Positions 62,355 to 64,000 of a stretch of DNA of 64,000 nucleotides are shown one piece after another (within the stretch, counting starts at the first letter, position 1; every line of letters begins with the position of its first letter). A program made the translations under genes and the position numbers. A model generated the notes under the pieces. It saw only the letters and a list, made by a program, of their open reading frames with translations. It was not told the DNA's origin and made no database searches. This DNA is from JAFGXT01 sp963677165 (GTDB taxonomy: Bacteria > Verrucomicrobiota > Lentisphaeria > Victivallales > SZUA-371), in contig CAXXSX010000002.1 in NCBI GenBank assembly GCA_963677165.2, forward strand, positions 4,774,001 to 4,838,000. Reading direction: 5' to 3'.

Positions 62355-62431
62355 ATAACAAGTATTTTTGCACGATCATACAGTAAACAGAAACGATATT
62401 CAAGGAAAAACACTATCGCGTGCATTATAAT

Positions 62432-62466
62432 TAAGAACTATTAGATTATATCGAAAACAGTTCTTA
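62432..62466. promoter_or_regulatory. Inverted repeat before the GH92 gene
   Basis: TAAGAACT (62432-62439) and AGTTCTTA (62459-62466) are perfect inverted copies, 15 bases before the ATG at 62481. They could be a regulator operator or an mRNA hairpin close to the ribosome site AGAGG (62469-62473). Confidence 0.3.
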
Positions 62467-62480
62467 CCAGAGGTAAATGC

Positions 62481-64000
62481 ATGAGACATACAGATTATTT
62501 TTCTCCCTTTTTCGGCATCGACGGTGGCGGCAACTGCCTGTGTGGACCTTATCTGCCATTCGGAATTGCCCGACCAGGCCCTGATACGACTATTCCACAT
62601 CCCCCTAACGGCTACCGTTCCGGGGATAGAATAATCCGTTTTTCACAGAATCATGTAAGCGGAACCGGCGGAGGTGGACGTTATGGCAATCTTGGCCTGA
62701 CTCCATATATTTGTCGTAAAGACTGTAAATCAGGTTATCTGCCTGAAAACGAAGAGGCAAAAGCCGGATACTATTCGGTAGAGTTTCCCGAATGTGGAAT
62801 TAAAACAGAATTGACCTGTACTTCCCGAACAGCGATCCACCGCTATCATTTTTCTAATGGAGCAGAGCATGGCGTATTACTGGATGCAGGTTCTATAATC
62901 ATGACTGGAATGGATAATGACAAACCGCCCTGCTCCATTGGCGGTGTGATTGAAATAGTTTCCGATAATGAAATTGTCGGCAGGGCAGACTGTAAAGGCG
63001 GATGGGGGCATAATTACCCTTACTCAATTTATTTCTCTATGCAATGCAATCAGCCGATAAGAGAGTATGAGTTAAAATCAGAAAGCCAAGATATTGCGGA
63101 AGATAATTGTGCTTGCGGTCAGAACATTAAAGTCTGGCTGGAATACGGCAACGTTGATAGCGTAGAAATCAGAATCGGTATTTCATATGTAAGTATTGCC
63201 AACGCCAAACAAAGCATTGAGCGGGAAACAGCCAGTAAAACTTTTGAGCAGCTCGTAAGCGAAGCGAAAGATATCTGGAAAAATCAACTAAAAAAGATTA
63301 CCGTTGAAGAAGGAACAGAGGAAGACAAAAAACTGTTTTATTCCGCCTTTGCCCGTCTATTGTGCATGCCAGGTGATCTTGGGGTAGACGATGAAAATCC
63401 CTGGTGGCATTCCAACCACAGACAGTTTACCGACTTCTATTGTTTATGGGACAGTGTACGCAACGCCAACAGCCTGCTTATGCTCATCGAACCGCAACTC
63501 AGTACGGATATGATGAACTCCCTGCTGGATATCGCCGATCATACCGGTTGGATTACAGACGCATGGATTGCTGGACACTCTGCTCAGATTCAGGGAGGAT
63601 GCTCCGCTGATGTTTTGTTCACGGAATTTGCCGGAAAAGATATTCCCGATATTAACTATTCCGCCGCATTGAAACAGATGGTCAAAACTCGTTGCCAACA
63701 GCCTTCTAACCCGCGGCTTTTCGGCCGTTACCTGGAACACTATCGGAATCTGGGGTATGTTTCCACTGAAACGCCCCAATGCACGTCTCGCCATATTGAA
63801 TATGCCTGGCAGGATCACTGCGCGGCAGAGCTGGCAAAAATCATGGATAACATGGAACTAGAGAATGATTTCAGAAAAGATTCCGAAAAAATCTGGAACC
63901 TGTGGCGCGACGATTTAAAATGTTTTGCGCCAAAAAACAGCGACGGCAGCTGGGTTGAACCATTCGATCCGTGGAAACCTACTCGTCCCGACTACTGGTA
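62481..64000 (+). CDS. Family 92 glycoside hydrolase (alpha-mannosidase type), 3' end outside window
   Basis: Open from ATG 62481 to the window edge (506 codons), no signal peptide. Blocks typical of GH92 calcium-dependent exo-alpha-mannosidases are seen: FSPFFGIDGGGNCLCGPYLP then FGIARPGPD, IIRFSQNHVSGTGGGGRYGN, LFYSAFARLLCMPGDLG (the family's 'fYtaLYh...P' position), TDFYCLWDSVRNANSLLML and WITDAWIAGHSAQIQGGCSA. Family members are about 700-750 residues, so roughly two thirds are visible. FYCLWDSVR corresponds to the family's 'fS.WDtfR' element. A ribosome site AGAGG precedes the ATG. With the isomerase and GH28 genes it forms the cytoplasmic or periplasmic end of an oligosaccharide utilisation set. 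Confidence 0.85.
   Translation, partial: MRHTDYFSPFFGIDGGGNCLCGPYLPFGIARPGPDTTIPHPPNGYRSGDRIIRFSQNHVSGTGGGGRYGNLGLTPYICRKDCKSGYLPENEEAKAGYYSVEFPECGIKTELTCTSRTAIHRYHFSNGAEHGVLLDAGSIIMTGMDNDKPPCSIGGVIEIVSDNEIVGRADCKGGWGHNYPYSIYFSMQCNQPIREYELKSESQDIAEDNCACGQNIKVWLEYGNVDSVEIRIGISYVSIANAKQSIERETASKTFEQLVSEAKDIWKNQLKKITVEEGTEEDKKLFYSAFARLLCMPGDLGVDDENPWWHSNHRQFTDFYCLWDSVRNANSLLMLIEPQLSTDMMNSLLDIADHTGWITDAWIAGHSAQIQGGCSADVLFTEFAGKDIPDINYSAALKQMVKTRCQQPSNPRLFGRYLEHYRNLGYVSTETPQCTSRHIEYAWQDHCAAELAKIMDNMELENDFRKDSEKIWNLWRDDLKCFAPKNSDGSWVEPFDPWKPTRPDYW

Overview
The window looks like a chromosomal segment from a Gram-negative, carbohydrate-degrading member of the PVC group, most likely a Lentisphaerota (Lentisphaera/Victivallis-like) bacterium. 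This is inference. It rests on the secreted pseudopilin of the type that is very abundant in that phylum, two SGNH hydrolases, several glycoside hydrolases beside AraC and GntR/LacI-type regulators, and an Ala/Pro/Lys-rich membrane protein. No rRNA or complete marker gene is present to settle taxonomy.

Region 1 (1-21 kb) is housekeeping chromosome: the 3' part of rph, dnaX, a convergent ketoacyl synthase, a five-gene operon with overlapping starts (ECF sigma factor, membrane anti-sigma-like protein, three secreted proteins, two of them CsgG-like at the N-terminus), mnmE, a TPR protein, an Ala/Pro-rich membrane protein, hrpA and two SGNH hydrolases. It ends at ssrA (tmRNA, 21048-21399).

Region 2 (21.4-49.3 kb) is an exopolysaccharide island beginning immediately after the tmRNA 3' end. 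The plus-strand run holds an alkaline-phosphatase-like protein, a response regulator/PP2C/anti-sigma-kinase fusion, four glycosyltransferases, a WecG-type transferase carrying a degenerate phosphoglycosyl transferase (PGT) domain, an apparently intact PGT, a STAS antagonist, a second degenerate PGT fused to a nucleotidyltransferase/left-handed-helix protein, a Pol-beta-like nucleotidyltransferase, a Wzc/GumC-like co-polymerase, Wza-like exporter, Wzy-like polymerase and Wzx-like flippase. A minus-strand operon adds an HD-GYP response regulator, membrane glycosyltransferases and a metallophosphoesterase. A divergent PAS histidine kinase closes the island. Together they describe Wzx/Wzy-dependent polysaccharide assembly under partner-switching and probably c-di-GMP control.

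Region 3 (49.35-58.5 kb) is a smaller island with a GntR/LacI-type regulator, pseudopilin, two tandem secreted clan GH-A-like hydrolases, a BNR/sialidase-like protein and an FAD oxidoreductase. Region 4 (58.5-64 kb) has an AraC regulator divergent from a xylose-isomerase-like protein, a GH28 and a GH92 enzyme cut by the window end.

The most striking structural signal is that the tmRNA 3' end recurs at 49.33 and 58.53 kb. The copies are flanked by shared arm-like repeats, so regions 2 and 3 look like two tandem islands inserted at ssrA. No integrase gene remains between the sites, only a short possible remnant.
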